The notes below the pieces were generated by a model. It was not told the DNA's origin. It did no database searches and saw only the letters and a program-made list of their open reading frames with translations. Of a stretch of DNA of 49,573 bases, positions 40,000-49,488 are shown piece by piece. How positions within the stretch are numbered: the first letter of the stretch is position 1; each line of letters opens with the position of its first letter. A program made the translations under genes and the position numbers. This DNA comes from an uncultured Clostridia bacterium (GTDB lineage: Bacteria; Bacillota; Clostridia; Oscillospirales; Butyricicoccaceae). Location of the stretch: positions 1 through 49,573 of the forward strand of contig CAMEZQ010000012.1 in the NCBI GenBank assembly GCA_945947915.1, read 5' to 3'.

Positions 40000-42900
40000 C
40001 TATTTCTTTTCTCCCAGGTTCTTAAATGCTGTCGACATCATCAGCTTGATCCGGTTGAGCTGATTGGTCTTGCTGGCGCCGGGATCGTAGTCGATGGCGA
40101 CGATATTGCTTTCGGGATACCGTTCGCGCATGACCTTGATGACGCCCTTGCCGGTGACGTGATTGGGCAGGCAGGCGAAGGGCTGCATACAGACGATGTT
40201 CGGCACGCCCTCCTCGATCAGCTCCACCATCTCGCCGGTCAGGAACCAGCCTTCGCCGGCCTGGTTGCCCAGAGAAACGATCTCAGAGGCTTTTTCGGCA
40301 ATATGCTCAATACGGTTGGGCGCCGTAAAGTGTTTGGAAGCGTTGAGGGCCCGCACCAGATCGCGGCGCAGCAGCTCCACCAGCTGAATGCCGGCATCGG
40401 CGACCATAACGCTGCTCAGTCTGGTCTCGTAATGGGTGTGCTGGAAGTGGCTGTTGTAAAAACAATACAGGAAAAAGTCCACCAGGTCGGGCATGACAGC
40501 CTCGCCGCCTTCCGCTTCGATGGTCTCGACGATATTGTTATTGGCCGTGGGATGGAACTTGACCAGGATCTCCCCCACCAGACCGACCCGCGGCTTTTGG
40601 ATCTCCCGCATGGGCAGCGTGTCAAAGTCCTGCACGATGGCATAAATATTTTTGCGGAACTGGGAAAACGCGCCGCTGCGCACGTTTTCCAGGCATTTTT
40701 CCTGCCATCTGGCGTAAAGAGCGTTGGCGGCGCCCGGCTCGGCCTCATAGGGCCGCGTGCGATAGAGCACCCGCATGAACAGGTCGCCGTACAGGGCGGC
40801 CATGACGATCTTCTTGCCCAGGCTGTAGGTCAGCTTGAAGCCGGGATTGGTTTCCAGGCCGTTCAGATTGAGGGAGATGACGGGGATCTGCGAAAGTCCG
40901 GCGTCCTGCAGCGCCTTGCGGATGAAGCCGATATAATTGGTGGCACGGCACTCGCCGCCGGTCTGGCTCATAATGATGGCCGTATGATCGGGGTCGTATT
41001 TGCCGCTGTTGAGGGCGTGCATGATCTGGCCGATGGTCAGGATGCTGGGGTAGCAGGCGTCGTTATTGACGTATTTCAGCCCTTCCTCCACGGCTTCCTG
41101 GTCGACCGAGGGCAGTACTACCAGATTGTATCCCTCGCTCCGGGCGGCGGCTTCGATCAGGTCGAAATGCAGCGGCGACATCTGAGGACAGAGGATGGTA
41201 TAGCCCGCTTCCCGCATCTCCCGTGTGAAAACGGCCCGTTCCTGCTTGTAAACGTGGCTGGTGTCGGCCGGGCTGCCGCCCTTTTCAACAACGGCCTTGA
41301 GCGAGCGCAGCCGGATGCGGATGGCTCCCAGATTGCTGCCCTCGTCGATCTTGATGAGGGTGTAGATCTTGCCGCGGGCCTTGAGGATCTCGGCCACCTG
41401 GTCGGCCGTCACGGCGTCCAGGCCGCAGCCGAAGGAGTTCAGCTGGATCAGATCCAGGTCGTCCCGGGACGATACGAAGGAAGCCGCCTTGTAAAGTCTG
41501 GAATGATAGGTCCACTGATCGACCACGCGCAGGTCCAGGGATTCCTGGTCCAGCATGCACACGCTGTCTTCACTCAATACAGCAAAGCCCTCCGCCGTCA
41601 CCAGATCGGGGATGCCGTGGTTGATCTCCGGATCGATATGATAGGGCCGTCCCGACAGGACGATGCCCCGGACGTGATGCTTTTCGATATAATCCAGCGC
41701 GTGGCGTCCCTCGGCCCGGATATCCGCCCGGTAGCGCTGCTGCTCGGCGTCCGCCGCCTGAACGGCCCGACGCAGCTCGGCGTCGCTGATGTCAAACTCC
41801 CGCAGCGTTTCCCGCAGCACCTTGAAGACGGCCTTCGTGCTGTTGAGGGTGACGAAGGGGTTGAGGAACCGAATGTGCTTTTCTCTGAGCTGGTCCACAT
41901 TGTTGCGGATGACCTCGGGATAGGAGGTGACGATGGGGCAGTTATAATGATTGCCGGCTTTGGGGTTCTCCACGCGCTCGTAGGCCACCGAGGGATAGAA
42001 GATGGTGTCTACGCCCTTATCAATAAGATCCTGTACATGGCCGTGGGTCAGCTTGGCCGGATAGCAGACGCTCTCGCTGGTGATAGTCTCGATGCCCTTT
42101 TCAAAAATGGCCTTGCTCGACCGGCCGGAAAGCACCACGCGGAAGCCCAGCACAGTGAAGAACGTGTGCCAGAAGGGATAGTTTTCATACATATTGAGCA
42201 CGCGCGGGATACCGATGACGCCGCGGCGGGCTTCGCCGGCCGGCAGCGGCTTATAATTAAACGTGCGGTGATACTTGTATGCGTAGAGATTGGGCAGCTC
42301 GGCGCCCTTTTTTGGCAGATCGGCGCCCCGTTCGCATCGGTTGCCGCTGATGAAGCTGCGGCCGTCGGAAAAGGTCGTCACAGTCAGCATGCAGTTGTTG
42401 GTGCACTTGCCGCAGGGGCGCATGGTCTTTTCATAGCGCAGATCCCGCAGCTCCCGGCGGCTGAGCATGGTGCTGCCGCTGCCGTCGTCGGCCTCCCGCG
42501 CCAGCAGCGCCATGCCGTAGGCGCCCATCAGACCGGCAATGTCCGGGCAGACGACCTCCATGCCGGCTTCTTTTTCAAACGCGCGCAGCACGGCGGGATT
42601 GTAGAAGGTACCGCCCTGCACGACGACATGGCTGCCCAGCTGTTCGCGGCTCCGCAGCTTGATGACTTTGTAAAGGGCGTTGCGGATGACGGAATAGGAA
42701 AGGCCGGCTGAAATATCCGCGGGCGACGCCCCTTCTTTCTGGGCCTGCTTGACCTTGGAATTCATAAAGACCGTGCAGCGGCTGCCCAGGGAGACGGGGT
42801 GCTCGGCTCCGATCGCCAGCTGCGCAAAGCTCTCCGGCGTATGGCCCAGAGAGATGGCAAAGGTCTCCAGGAAGGATCCGCAGCCCGACGAGCAGGCTTC

Positions 42901-44226
42901 GTTCAGCGTGATGTCCTTGATGACGCCGTCGCGGATGGTGATGGCTTTCATATCCTGTCCGCCGATGTCCAGAATAAAATCCACATCGGGCTGGAACCGC
43001 CTGGCGGCTGTATAGTGGGCGATGGTCTCCACCTCGCCCAGATCGGCCCGCAGCGCCGTTTTGATCAGCGCTTCGCCGTATCCGGTGACGCCGACCTTGC
43101 GGATATGGGCGTCCTCCGGCAGCAGATCGTAGATCTCCCCCACCGTCTGCAGGGTCAATCCCAGCGGATCGCCCCGGTTGGAAGCGTATGTCGAATGCAC
43201 AATGGCGCCTTCGCTGTCGGTCAGCACCATCTTCGTGGTGGTCGAACCCACATCGATGCCCAGATACAGGCCGCCCTTGTGGTCTTTGATATCCCTGCGG
43301 GGCGTGGATGCCCGGGCATGGCGTTCCCGGAAGGCCTCATATTCCGCTTCTGAGGCGAATAGCGGCTCGAGGACTTCCTCTGCTGTCGTCAGCTGGCCGC
43401 GCAATGCCTCCAGCTTGTCCAGCAGCGCATCCAGCCGCACCGGCGCTTCCTCCTCACGCGCCTTAAGACAGGCGCCCATGGCGACGAACAGCTGGGCGTT
43501 TTCGGGAAAAATCACCTGCTCGGGCTTCAGATCCAGCGTTTCGATAAAACGCACGCGCAGCTGGTCGATATAGCAGAGCGGGCCGCCCAGAAAGGCCACG
43601 TTGCCGCGGATGGGCTTGCCGCAGGCCAGGCCGCTGATGGTCTGATTGACGACTGCCTGCAGGATAGAGGCCGCGATATCCTCCCTGCGCGCCCCTTCGT
43701 TGATCAGCGGCTGCACGTCGGTCTTGGCAAAAACGCCGCAGCGGGACGCGATGGGATACAGCCGCGTATGCTCCCGCGCCAGACGGTTCAGCCCATCAGC
43801 ATCGGTCTCCAGCAGCGTGGCCATCTGGTCGATGAAGGCGCCGGTGCCGCCGGCGCATGTGCCGTTCATACGCTGCTCCAGACCGCCGCGGAAATAGGTG
43901 ATCTTGGCGTCCTCGCCGCCCAGCTCGATGGCAACGTCGGTCTGGGGGATATAGGTCTCTACGGTTTTGGTGCAGGCGATGACTTCCTGAATAAACGTAA
44001 TGTCCAAAAGTCCGGCAATGGCAAGACCGCCCGAACCGGTGATCACCGTGCGTGCCTCCATCGCCGGGTATTGCTCCCCGATCTCCCGCAGCAGCGCCGC
44101 GATGGCGGCGCGCACATCGGCATTGTGCCGCATATAGCGGGAAAAAAGGCACTTATCTGTTTCATCTGTCAGGTAGGCTTTGACTGTCGTTGAACCGACA
44201 TCGATGCCCAGATAATAACTGTTCAT
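40000..44226 (-). CDS. giant 2-hydroxyacyl-CoA dehydratase activase-like protein (two BadF/BcrA ATPase domains, DUF2229, C-terminal domain)
   Basis: A 1408-residue cytoplasmic protein. Residues 1-260 are a first BadF/BadG/BcrA ATPase domain (YYLGIDVGSTTVKAYLTDE, ELGGEDAK, C124 in NGTCAGGTGAF, C163 in SRCGVFAKTDVQ). Residues about 318-575 repeat it (LYLGIDVGSTTTKMVLTDSE, DIGGQDMKA, EACSSGCGSFLE, SRCTVFMNSK). A cysteine-rich joint MRPCGKCTNNC follows near 625, then a DUF2229 segment (RGVIGIPRVLNMYENYPFW), and a C-terminal part with GGECRATNYIGFIRKAL and CMQPFACLPNHVTGKG that recalls the dehydratase subunits. Known single-domain activases bind ATP and a 4Fe-4S cluster and push electrons into 2-hydroxyacyl-CoA dehydratases. 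Full-length relatives are common in anaerobes but their reaction is not known. It lies 36 bases behind a MarR gene. Confidence 0.88.
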   Translation of the reverse strand: MNSYYLGIDVGSTTVKAYLTDETDKCLFSRYMRHNADVRAAIAALLREIGEQYPAMEARTVITGSGGLAIAGLLDITFIQEVIACTKTVETYIPQTDVAIELGGEDAKITYFRGGLEQRMNGTCAGGTGAFIDQMATLLETDADGLNRLAREHTRLYPIASRCGVFAKTDVQPLINEGARREDIAASILQAVVNQTISGLACGKPIRGNVAFLGGPLCYIDQLRVRFIETLDLKPEQVIFPENAQLFVAMGACLKAREEEAPVRLDALLDKLEALRGQLTTAEEVLEPLFASEAEYEAFRERHARASTPRRDIKDHKGGLYLGIDVGSTTTKMVLTDSEGAIVHSTYASNRGDPLGLTLQTVGEIYDLLPEDAHIRKVGVTGYGEALIKTALRADLGEVETIAHYTAARRFQPDVDFILDIGGQDMKAITIRDGVIKDITLNEACSSGCGSFLETFAISLGHTPESFAQLAIGAEHPVSLGSRCTVFMNSKVKQAQKEGASPADISAGLSYSVIRNALYKVIKLRSREQLGSHVVVQGGTFYNPAVLRAFEKEAGMEVVCPDIAGLMGAYGMALLAREADDGSGSTMLSRRELRDLRYEKTMRPCGKCTNNCMLTVTTFSDGRSFISGNRCERGADLPKKGAELPNLYAYKYHRTFNYKPLPAGEARRGVIGIPRVLNMYENYPFWHTFFTVLGFRVVLSGRSSKAIFEKGIETITSESVCYPAKLTHGHVQDLIDKGVDTIFYPSVAYERVENPKAGNHYNCPIVTSYPEVIRNNVDQLREKHIRFLNPFVTLNSTKAVFKVLRETLREFDISDAELRRAVQAADAEQQRYRADIRAEGRHALDYIEKHHVRGIVLSGRPYHIDPEINHGIPDLVTAEGFAVLSEDSVCMLDQESLDLRVVDQWTYHSRLYKAASFVSSRDDLDLIQLNSFGCGLDAVTADQVAEILKARGKIYTLIKIDEGSNLGAIRIRLRSLKAVVEKGGSPADTSHVYKQERAVFTREMREAGYTILCPQMSPLHFDLIEAAARSEGYNLVVLPSVDQEAVEEGLKYVNNDACYPSILTIGQIMHALNSGKYDPDHTAIIMSQTGGECRATNYIGFIRKALQDAGLSQIPVISLNLNGLETNPGFKLTYSLGKKIVMAALYGDLFMRVLYRTRPYEAEPGAANALYARWQEKCLENVRSGAFSQFRKNIYAIVQDFDTLPMREIQKPRVGLVGEILVKFHPTANNNIVETIEAEGGEAVMPDLVDFFLYCFYNSHFQHTHYETRLSSVMVADAGIQLVELLRRDLVRALNASKHFTAPNRIEHIAEKASEIVSLGNQAGEGWFLTGEMVELIEEGVPNIVCMQPFACLPNHVTGKGVIKVMRERYPESNIVAIDYDPGASKTNQLNRIKLMMSTAFKNLGEKK

Positions 44227-44262
44227 TTGATCTTTCCCCTTTTGTCTCTGTGAAGCTTTTCA

Positions 44263-44715
44263 TCAAACGGTCAAACGGCCGGCGTCTTCGGCAAACAGAC
44301 CAGCCAGCCGATACAGAATACGTATATACTCGGCCGCGTCCTCCGGGCCGAGATATTCCAGAATGCGCCGCAGCTCCGCCAGCAGCTGCTGCTTTTTCGC
44401 GGCGGCAAACCGGCGTCCCGCCGGCGTGATGCAGACGTCGGCCCGGCGCTTGTCCCGGGCGTTGTCCCGGCGCTCGATATAGCCTTTGCTGCTCAGTGTC
44501 CGGATCAAGGCGGCCACCCGGGAGGTGTTGATCTCAAAATAAGCGCTGATCTCCAACGGCCCGGCGCCGTCGTGCACTTCGGCCAGATACAGCAGCAGGG
44601 CCATCTCCCCTTTGGCGATCTCGCTGACCTTTTGGTGAAAAGCTCTGCCCTCTTTCTGATATCCGATCAGCGAATCAAACAGGTCGACCGCCATTTTTTC
44701 ATAATCCGCATCCAC
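44263..44715 (-). CDS. MarR-family transcriptional regulator
   Basis: A 150-residue winged-helix regulator: GEMALLLYLAEVHDGAGPLEIS, INTSRVAALIRTLSSKGYIER as recognition helix and wing, and RRADVCITPAGRRF. I use GTG at 44715 with GAGGTG eight bases upstream; TTG at 44721 is in frame but too close to that site. It is followed after 36 bases by the giant activase-like gene, which it probably controls along with itself. Confidence 0.88.
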   Translation of the reverse strand: MDADYEKMAVDLFDSLIGYQKEGRAFHQKVSEIAKGEMALLLYLAEVHDGAGPLEISAYFEINTSRVAALIRTLSSKGYIERRDNARDKRRADVCITPAGRRFAAAKKQQLLAELRRILEYLGPEDAAEYIRILYRLAGLFAEDAGRLTV

Positions 44716-44756
44716 GCGCAAATCACCTCACACTATAAACATTTTGACTGACTAAT

Positions 44757-44785
44757 ATTCTAAGCAAACTGTCGCAATTTGTCAA
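44757..44785 (-). promoter_or_regulatory. promoter of the marR operon
   Basis: On the minus strand: TTGACA (44785-44780), 17 bases, TAGAAT (44762-44757). The following bases (TTAGTCAGTC) could be part of a MarR site, but I see no clear palindrome. Confidence 0.8.
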
Positions 44786-44827
44786 TTGCCGCTGAAAAGC
44801 TTAACACTTTTCTTACATTTTCCCTAT

Positions 44828-44864
44828 ATAAAAAAATCCCTGGCAGGAGGTACCCTGCCAGGGA
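44828..44864 (-). terminator. terminator of ileS
   Basis: TCCCTGGCAGG and CCTGCCAGGGA form an 11-bp perfect stem (44854-44864 with 44837-44847) followed on the minus strand by seven T and an AT-rich tail. Confidence 0.92.
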
Positions 44865-44893
44865 GAATACAGACCGCGGGCCTGTATTGGTGT

Positions 44894-47716
44894 TTAGTTG
44901 TTGGCGATGAAGCCGATCTTCTTAACGACGGCGGCGCAGCGCGGGCAAAGCTCGGGATACTCGGCATCGGCACCCACACGGATATGATGCTTCCAGCAGC
45001 GCTGGCACTTTTCGCCGCGGGCCTGGTCGACCAGGACGCGGACGCCGGCGATGGGTGTTTCCATGGCCTGGGCATACAAATCGGCATCGCTGCTGACCTC
45101 CACATCCGACACGATGAAGAGATCGGCCCACTGGTCGGCAAACTTGCCGCGGATGGAGGCCAGCTCCTCCGAGGGGGCTGCGGGATCGGTGACCAGCGTG
45201 ACGTGCGCTTCCAGAGGCTTACCGATCTTCTTGGCGGCACGCGCCTTTTCCAGCGCGGCATTGACGCCGTCGCGCAGGCGGATCAGGCTGTCCCAGGCGG
45301 AAGTATCAGCCAGCTCATAGTCGGCAAAAGGCTCGTTCATCTGGTTGAAGAGCACGTTGCGGGCGTCGTCGCCCGAACGGTGAGGCATAGCCAGCCAGAT
45401 CTCGTCGCAGGTGAAGGCCAGAATGGGCGCAAACAGCTTGGTGATGGTGTCGAGGATCATCCACAGGGCCGTCTGGGCGCTGCGGCGGGCCAGACCGTCC
45501 TTTTCCTCGCAGTACAGGCGGTCCTTGATGATGTCCAGATAGAAGGAAGAAAGCTCCACCACGCAGAAATCGTTGATGGCGTGGGAGACCACATGGAAAT
45601 CATAATCGTCGTAGGCGGCGAAGCACTTGCGGGTCAGTTCGTTGAGCTTGGTGATGGCCCAGCGGTCCAGCTCCTGCATCTCCTCGGGCGCCACCAGATG
45701 GTCGGCGTCGAAGCCGTCCAGATTGCCCAGGCAATAGCGGGCGGTATTGCGGAATTTCAGATAGTTCTGGGAAAGCTGCTTGAAGATGCTGTCGGAGCAG
45801 CGGACGTCGGCGTGATACTCCGCCGAGCCGGCCCACAGACGCAGCAGGTCGGCGCCGTATTTCTTAAAGATATCGGCGGGATCGACGCCGTTGCCCAGCG
45901 ACTTGTGCATGGCCTTGCCCTGGCCGTCTACCGTCCAGCCGTGGGTGACGCATTCCTTGAAAGGCGCGCCCTGTCCCAGCGCGCCGACGGCGGTCAGCAG
46001 GGACGACTGGAACCAGCCGCGGTACTGGTCGAGACCTTCCATATAAAGATCGGCCGGCCAGAAGCCCTGGTCTTTTTTCATGGAAGCGAAATGGGTGGAG
46101 CCGGAATCGAACCAGCCGTCCAGTGTATCCTCTTCCTTGAAGAAGTGGGTACCGCCGCAATGGGGGCACTTGTAACCCTCGGGCAGGATCTCGGAAGCGC
46201 TCTTGGTGTACCAGGCGTTGGAGCCTTCGGCGGCAAAGAGCTTGCTGACGGCCTCGATGGTGGCGTCGTCGCAGACCGGCTTCTTGCATTCCTCGCAATA
46301 GAAGACCGGAATGGGCAGACCCCAGCGGCGCTGGCGGGAAATGCACCAGTCGGCGCGCTCACGGATCATGGCGATCATGCGGTCCTTGCCCCAGCCGGGG
46401 ATCCAGCGCACGTCGTCGCAGGCGGCCACGGCAGCATCCTTGAAGGCGTCGACCGAGCAGAACCACTGGGGCGTGGCACGGAAGATGATGGGATTCTTGC
46501 AGCGCCAGCAGTGGGGATAGCTGTGGACGATCTCCTCGCTGGCAAAGAGCGAACCGGCCGCCCGCATATCCTCCAGGATAACGGGGTTGGATTCCTCGGT
46601 GCTCATGCCGGCGTATTTGCCGGCGTATTCGGTGTGGCGGCCGCGGTCATCCACCGGCACGACCATCTCCATGCCGTAGCGCAGGCAGGTCTGATAGTCG
46701 TCGGCGCCGAAGCCGGGCGCTGTGTGGACGCATCCGGTACCGCTGTCCATGGTGACATATTCGGCATTGACCAGACGGGAAGTCTTGTCCAGGAAAGGAT
46801 GCTTGGCCAGCATATTTTCAAAGAAGGCGCCGGGATGAGTCTCCACGATCTCATATTCCGTGATGCCGCCCACCTGCATGACCTTATCGACCAGCGCTTC
46901 AGCGACGATATAGACCTCGCCGTTGGCCGCGCGGACCAGCGCGTAGCTGTCACGGGGATGGAGGGCGATGGCCAGGTTGCCGGGCAGCGTCCAGATGGTC
47001 GTTGTCCAGATGACGAAGAAGAGCTTGCTGTGGTCAAAGCCGCCCAGCTTGCCCAGATCGTCATGCATGGGGAACTTGACGTAGACCGTGGTGCAGGGGT
47101 CATCCTGATACTCGATCTCGGCCTCGGCCAGCGCCGTCTCATCTTTGGGGCACCAGTAAACCGGCTTTAAGCCTTTGTAGATATAGCCTTTTTTGTACAT
47201 CTCGCCAAAGACCTTGACCTCTTCGGCCTCAAAGCCGGGATCCATGGTCTTGTAGGGATGCTCCCAGTCGCCGATCACGCCCATGCGCTTGAAGCCTTCC
47301 ATCTGGATATCGATATACTTCTGCGCAAACTCGTGGCAGGCCGTGCGGAATTCCGGCACGCTCATGGCCTTGCGGTTGAGCTTGTTCTGCTTGATGATGG
47401 CGCTCTCAATGGGCATACCGTGATTGTCCCAGCCGGGGACATACGGCGTATAATAACCGCGCATGGCTTTCATGCGGACGATGAAGTCCTTGATGGATTT
47501 GTTGAGGGCATGGCCCATGTGCAGATTGCCGTTGGAAAACGGAGGACCGTCATGCAGCAAGAAGCGCGGCTTGCCCTCGTTTTTCTTCAGCAGCTCATTG
47601 TAGATATCCAGCTCCTCCCAGTGTTCCAGCATGCCGGGCTCCCGGGCAGGCAGCCCGGCCCGCATGGGGAACTCGGTATTGGGAAGATTGATCGTCTGGT
47701 TGTAATCTTTACCCAT
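44894..47716 (-). CDS. ileS: isoleucyl-tRNA synthetase
   Basis: A 940-residue class Ia synthetase. HIGH motif in DGPPFSNGNLHMGHALNKS, editing domain about residues 200-390 (WTTTIWTLPGN), KMSKS-equivalent AMHKSLGNG, anticodon domain, and a C-terminal zinc knuckle CQRCWKH with CPRC. The KMSKS variant AMHKS is, as far as I recall, seen in many IleS of anaerobic Firmicutes. Only 20 bases separate it from divIVA upstream; no T-box is present, unlike for valS. Part of the conserved division cluster sepF-yggT-divIVA-ileS. Confidence 0.98.
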   Translation of the reverse strand: MGKDYNQTINLPNTEFPMRAGLPAREPGMLEHWEELDIYNELLKKNEGKPRFLLHDGPPFSNGNLHMGHALNKSIKDFIVRMKAMRGYYTPYVPGWDNHGMPIESAIIKQNKLNRKAMSVPEFRTACHEFAQKYIDIQMEGFKRMGVIGDWEHPYKTMDPGFEAEEVKVFGEMYKKGYIYKGLKPVYWCPKDETALAEAEIEYQDDPCTTVYVKFPMHDDLGKLGGFDHSKLFFVIWTTTIWTLPGNLAIALHPRDSYALVRAANGEVYIVAEALVDKVMQVGGITEYEIVETHPGAFFENMLAKHPFLDKTSRLVNAEYVTMDSGTGCVHTAPGFGADDYQTCLRYGMEMVVPVDDRGRHTEYAGKYAGMSTEESNPVILEDMRAAGSLFASEEIVHSYPHCWRCKNPIIFRATPQWFCSVDAFKDAAVAACDDVRWIPGWGKDRMIAMIRERADWCISRQRRWGLPIPVFYCEECKKPVCDDATIEAVSKLFAAEGSNAWYTKSASEILPEGYKCPHCGGTHFFKEEDTLDGWFDSGSTHFASMKKDQGFWPADLYMEGLDQYRGWFQSSLLTAVGALGQGAPFKECVTHGWTVDGQGKAMHKSLGNGVDPADIFKKYGADLLRLWAGSAEYHADVRCSDSIFKQLSQNYLKFRNTARYCLGNLDGFDADHLVAPEEMQELDRWAITKLNELTRKCFAAYDDYDFHVVSHAINDFCVVELSSFYLDIIKDRLYCEEKDGLARRSAQTALWMILDTITKLFAPILAFTCDEIWLAMPHRSGDDARNVLFNQMNEPFADYELADTSAWDSLIRLRDGVNAALEKARAAKKIGKPLEAHVTLVTDPAAPSEELASIRGKFADQWADLFIVSDVEVSSDADLYAQAMETPIAGVRVLVDQARGEKCQRCWKHHIRVGADAEYPELCPRCAAVVKKIGFIANN

Positions 47717-47736
47717 TGTCGATATAGCTCCTTCAG

Positions 47737-48474
47737 TTAATCTTCTTTATACTCTTTATAGTTTTTGCCGAAGCGCAGCTCGGAAAAACGGATCTCGGCA
47801 GGATCCTCGGGCTCCTCGTCTTCCCCGCCGATCCCGGCGGCAACGGCACGGAGATCCAGATCCTTCTCCAGGTCAAATACGTCTTCCGCACTGCCGGACG
47901 GCGCGTTCTGCTCTTCTTCAGAGACCGCCGGGGCGGCCGGAGCGGCCTTCTGCGCGGCAGCCTCCGCCGGTTCCGCAGCGTCTTCCTGCTGCAGCAGCTG
48001 GACGGCCGGCTTCTCCATCAGCGCATCCATGCGGTCCATATGCTCTCCGATAACGCGAATGTCATCTTCCATCATCTGACGCATGCGCACAGCGTACTTC
48101 TGGCATTCCGCCCGCGCCGCGGCCAGCCGCTGCTCCTCGGCGGCGACCTGCGCCCGTATATCGTTGACCCGGCCTTCCGCCTCGCCTCTGGCGTTGCGGA
48201 GGATCAGCTCCGCTTCAGCCTGCGCCTTGGAGATTGTCTCCTGTGCAGTGACCTGCGCGTTGTAAAAAGCCTTGCGCATCTGCTCGTCGACCTGCCGGTA
48301 TTCCTCGATCTTGTCGACCAGCACGCGCATCTTTCCCTTGAGCGTGGCATTTTCTTTATAGAGCGCCGTATAATCGCTCTGCACAGCATCCAGGAATTCT
48401 TCAACCTGCTCTTTATCATATCCTTTCATCGAACGGTCGAATTTGACGTCCTGAATATCCTGCGGTGTAAGCAC
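47737..48474 (-). CDS. divIVA: cell-division/polarity protein DivIVA
   Basis: A 245-residue DivIVA. The N-terminal lipid-binding segment LTPQDIQDVKFDRSMKGYDK and EQVEEFLDAV is characteristic. Long coiled coils follow at about 30-65 and 75-165, then an Ala/Pro/Glu-rich linker and an acidic tail ending RFGKNYKEYKED. It binds curved membrane at septa and poles. Start is GTG at 48474 (GGGAGGGGG upstream); an ATG at 48492 is part of the ribosome site and unlikely. A weak promoter may lie in the AT-rich stretch 48530-48590. Confidence 0.94.
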   Translation of the reverse strand: MLTPQDIQDVKFDRSMKGYDKEQVEEFLDAVQSDYTALYKENATLKGKMRVLVDKIEEYRQVDEQMRKAFYNAQVTAQETISKAQAEAELILRNARGEAEGRVNDIRAQVAAEEQRLAAARAECQKYAVRMRQMMEDDIRVIGEHMDRMDALMEKPAVQLLQQEDAAEPAEAAAQKAAPAAPAVSEEEQNAPSGSAEDVFDLEKDLDLRAVAAGIGGEDEEPEDPAEIRFSELRFGKNYKEYKED

Positions 48475-48608
48475 GGTGATTCCCCCTCCCACAATCGAAC
48501 TGAAGGCCCGGCAAAATACCCGCCTTCGCCTGTTTTCTGTATTTTTATTTTCTTTATATTATTTTATATAATTGGCGATCTGTCCGGTCTGAACCGTTTT
48601 GCCCGCGC

Positions 48609-48872
48609 TCAAAGCAAATTGATCAGGATGCTCAGCGCAATATAGGCAGCCAGAAAAGACAGATCCAACGGAAAGCCCTGCAGACCGGGGATCCGCGAGA
48701 GCAGCTGCCGGAAGGGCAGGATGATCGGCTCGGTGATCTGATACAGGATATTATCCAGCGTTGATCCGCGCAGCGAAGGGATCCATGACATCAGCGCGCG
48801 CACCAGCATGGCGATCTGCAGCATGTTGAGCACACTGAATGCCACCTGCCGCACGATGGAATAAAGGGTCAT
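48609..48872 (-). CDS. YggT-family membrane protein (YlmG)
   Basis: An 87-residue protein with two membrane helices, joined by PSLRGSTLDNILYQITEPIILPFRQLL, the YggT/YlmG signature. In Gram-positive bacteria it is encoded between sepF and divIVA and is linked to division and envelope processes; the molecular role is unclear. It follows sepF by 17 bases. The S4-domain gene ylmH that usually comes next is missing; 134 non-coding bases lie between it and divIVA. Confidence 0.93.
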   Translation of the reverse strand: MTLYSIVRQVAFSVLNMLQIAMLVRALMSWIPSLRGSTLDNILYQITEPIILPFRQLLSRIPGLQGFPLDLSFLAAYIALSILINLL

Positions 48873-48889
48873 ATCACATCCTCCGCGTA

Positions 48890-49345
48890 TCAGATATACA
48901 GGCCGTTGTTCTCCAGTTCATCAATCAGATCCCCCAGAATGTTGACGTTGTAGGGGGTGATCATATAGGTGCTGTTGGCGACCTTCTTGATCTTGCCTTC
49001 CTGGGCGTAGGCCACGCCGCTGAGAAAGTCGATCAGACGCTTGGCCACGTCTTTATTGGTCTGTTCGAGATTGATGACCACCGTGCGGCGTTCCCGCAGA
49101 TGATCGGCGATCTCGGGCGCGTTTTCATATTTGTCGGGTTTGACCAGCACCACCGACAGCTGGGTCGTTGCGTTGATGTTGACCACCTTGTTGTTGGCGC
49201 TTCTTCTGAAGTCTGTGACCGTGGAAGTCTTGTCCTCTTCCTCGCGCTCTCTGCGTGCGCTGCGCGCGGGGGTGAATTCCTCCAGTGTTTCCTCTTCTTC
49301 GTCGTCGCCGTTGGCCCAACGCTTCAGGTCATCTATAAAGCTCAT
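48890..49345 (-). CDS. sepF: cell-division protein SepF
   Basis: A 151-residue SepF. The N-terminal membrane-binding helix MSFIDDLKRWANG is followed by a charged linker and the core domain: LSVVLVKPDKYENAPEIADH, RRTVVINLEQTNKDVAKRLIDFLSGVAYA and KKVANSTYMITPYNVNI. It anchors FtsZ to the membrane and shapes the septum. I use the ATG at 49345, nine bases after AGGAG; the ATG at 49351 is too close to that site. Confidence 0.95.
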   Translation of the reverse strand: MSFIDDLKRWANGDDEEEETLEEFTPARSARREREEEDKTSTVTDFRRSANNKVVNINATTQLSVVLVKPDKYENAPEIADHLRERRTVVINLEQTNKDVAKRLIDFLSGVAYAQEGKIKKVANSTYMITPYNVNILGDLIDELENNGLYI

Positions 49346-49459
49346 ATGCATGTGCTCCTCTCATAAACTTGTAAAGATCAAAATCCGGAATCCCGCGCCC
49401 TTTGGAAAGCCGCGGAAAAAACAGACAACAACAGTAAGACTTCGAAAAGCCTATACATT

Positions 49460-49488
49460 ATTATCTTATTTTTTTTGCCTTCTGTCAA
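49460..49488 (-). promoter_or_regulatory. promoter of the sepF cluster
   Basis: On the minus strand: TTGACA (49488-49483), 17 bases, GATAAT (49465-49460). It leaves a leader of about 105 bases before sepF. It would drive sepF and yggT and perhaps divIVA-ileS. Confidence 0.85.

Noticed and set aside
39823..42711. 962-codon frame on the plus strand opposite the activase-like gene
   Set aside because: Antisense shadow of a clearly conserved protein; no ribosome site, no recognisable domain.
44786..47170. 794-codon frame on the plus strand opposite ileS
   Set aside because: Antisense to a certain housekeeping gene and passes through its terminator.
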